Of a stretch of DNA of 32,186 bases, positions 31,399-32,186 are shown piece after piece. The notes under the pieces are model-generated. The model had not been told where the DNA came from and made no database searches. It saw only the letters and a program-made list of their open reading frames with translations. Numbering within the stretch: position 1 is the stretch's first letter; each line of letters begins with the position of its first letter. Position numbers and translations under genes: made by a program. Source of the DNA: Candidatus Omnitrophota bacterium (lineage in GTDB: Bacteria > Ratteibacteria > UBA8468 > B48-G9 > DTJG01); the NCBI GenBank assembly GCA_023818375.1, contig JAMWCC010000071.1:1-32186 (forward strand). Direction: 5' to 3'.

Positions 31399-32186
31399 AT
31401 GACGGATGTATACTTTGCATCTGCAAAAGTAAAAAAGCTTGAAAAAAATGCGTCTCTTCCTTCAAAGTTTATTAGATTACTTTCGAAACTTGGTTTGGAT
31501 AAAAAGATTGAAGAAAAAAATGTGTGTATCAAGATGCATGTAGGAACAGGTTACGGATATACGACAATACATCCGCTTTTTGTTAAACTTGTTGTTGATT
31601 TTGTAAAAGAAAAGGGTGGAAGACCATTTATTACTGACATTGTTTCTTTGAACTCAGTGAGGGGATATAATGAATTAACGATTGGTTGCAGGTTTGTGCA
31701 GGCGACAGGACTCAGGGATACAAATTATTTTACAGTAAAAGTACCTGCGGGATATGGTTTTAAAGAACTTCAGCTTGCAGGGGTTTTAAAAGACACCGAC
31801 TTTTTGATAAATTTATCTCATGCAAAAGGACATGGAAACTGTGCCTATGGAGGAGCAATTAAAAATCTTGGAATGGGTTTTGTAACGACAAAAACAAGGA
31901 TTGACCTTCATCGCACACAAAGTATAAAGCCATACTGGAATAAATCCAGATGTAAATACTGTATGGTATGTGTAAAAAACTGTAGAAGTTCAGCAATAAC
32001 TTTTGATAAAAACAAGCATCTTTGTATTGATTTTCATATCTGTGTTTTCTGTATGAGGTGTGTTGCACTATGTCCGCATAAATCAATTGGTTTTGGTAAA
32101 GAAAATTATGTGATTTTTCAAAGGGCACTTGCTCTTTCTGCTAAGAAGGTTCTGCAACAACTTGGTGGGAATTACTGCCATATTAA
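31399..32186 (+). CDS. DUF362 iron-sulfur protein, 3' end beyond the window
   Basis: The frame starts at an ATG with GGGAGG at 31387-31392 and runs open to the last base, 262 codons, so the C-terminus is missing. The first 190 residues match DUF362: VCIKMHVGTGYGYTTIHPLF, GRPFITDIVSLN, DFLINLSHAKGHG and GGAIKNLGMGF. A ferredoxin module with two [4Fe-4S] motifs follows (CKYCMVCVKNC and CVFCMRCVALC). Such proteins occur in strict anaerobes and are thought to move electrons; no specific reaction is established for them. It is transcribed away from the URO-D gene. Confidence 0.88.
   Translation, partial: MTDVYFASAKVKKLEKNASLPSKFIRLLSKLGLDKKIEEKNVCIKMHVGTGYGYTTIHPLFVKLVVDFVKEKGGRPFITDIVSLNSVRGYNELTIGCRFVQATGLRDTNYFTVKVPAGYGFKELQLAGVLKDTDFLINLSHAKGHGNCAYGGAIKNLGMGFVTTKTRIDLHRTQSIKPYWNKSRCKYCMVCVKNCRSSAITFDKNKHLCIDFHICVFCMRCVALCPHKSIGFGKENYVIFQRALALSAKKVLQQLGGNYCHI

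Noticed and set aside
1-32186. CRISPR arrays, insertion sequences, rRNA genes or replication origin
   Set aside because: No regularly spaced repeats, transposase motifs or rRNA segments were seen by eye on either strand.

Overview
The window is AT-rich, gene-dense bacterial DNA with short intergenic gaps, many ATGA-type stop/start overlaps and several TTG or GTG starts backed by good Shine-Dalgarno (SD) sites. An outer-membrane beta-barrel protein, a FlgO/CsgG-like exported protein, Sec signal peptides, a group 4 [NiFe]-hydrogenase and oxygen-sensitive-looking ferredoxin proteins suggest an anaerobic, hydrogen-metabolising bacterium with an outer membrane. The mix of URO-D-like, Gfo/Idh/MocA, glycosidase-like and DUF362 proteins resembles uncultivated lineages such as Omnitrophota. 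That placement is an impression from gene content and was not tested.

Layout. 1-12678 (+) is one collinear operon. It encodes a membrane-bound hydrogenase with relatives of complex I subunits L (partial), M/N, J, K, A, B, C, D, H and I, followed by the maturation set hycI-hypA-hypB-hypF-hypC-hypD-hypE. The large subunit keeps both Ni-binding CxxC pairs, so this is a hydrogenase and not a quinone reductase, yet it carries a NuoA-like subunit. The HypA is truncated and lacks the nickel ligand His2. 12683-14686 (-) holds a FlgO-like exported protein, an HD hydrolase and a small unknown protein that may be frameshifted. 14877-16497 (+) is a DUF47-PiT phosphate uptake pair. 16589-16662 (-) is tRNA-Arg(TCG).

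16747-25268 (-) is a six-gene operon: URO-D-like protein, large secreted glycosidase-like protein, Gfo/Idh/MocA oxidoreductase, M14 zinc carboxypeptidase, aldo-keto-reductase-like protein and an exported serpin. It looks devoted to degrading or remodelling extracellular glycan or glycoprotein, with a protease inhibitor. 25359-27669 (+) is thiM-thiE plus an outer-membrane barrel, from a strong promoter giving an almost leaderless mRNA. 27664-31318 (-) holds a zinc-motif URO-D methyltransferase-like protein, an SDR dehydrogenase, a MagIII-like DNA glycosylase and a DUF763 protein whose frame is cut by an in-frame TAG 58 codons before the expected end. 31399-32186 (+) is the start of a DUF362 ferredoxin protein.

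The items most worth a second look are the NuoA-containing hydrogenase, the reduced HypA, the interrupted DUF763 gene next to a DNA glycosylase, and the exported serpin in a catabolic operon. No CRISPR array, insertion sequence, rRNA or replication origin was seen.
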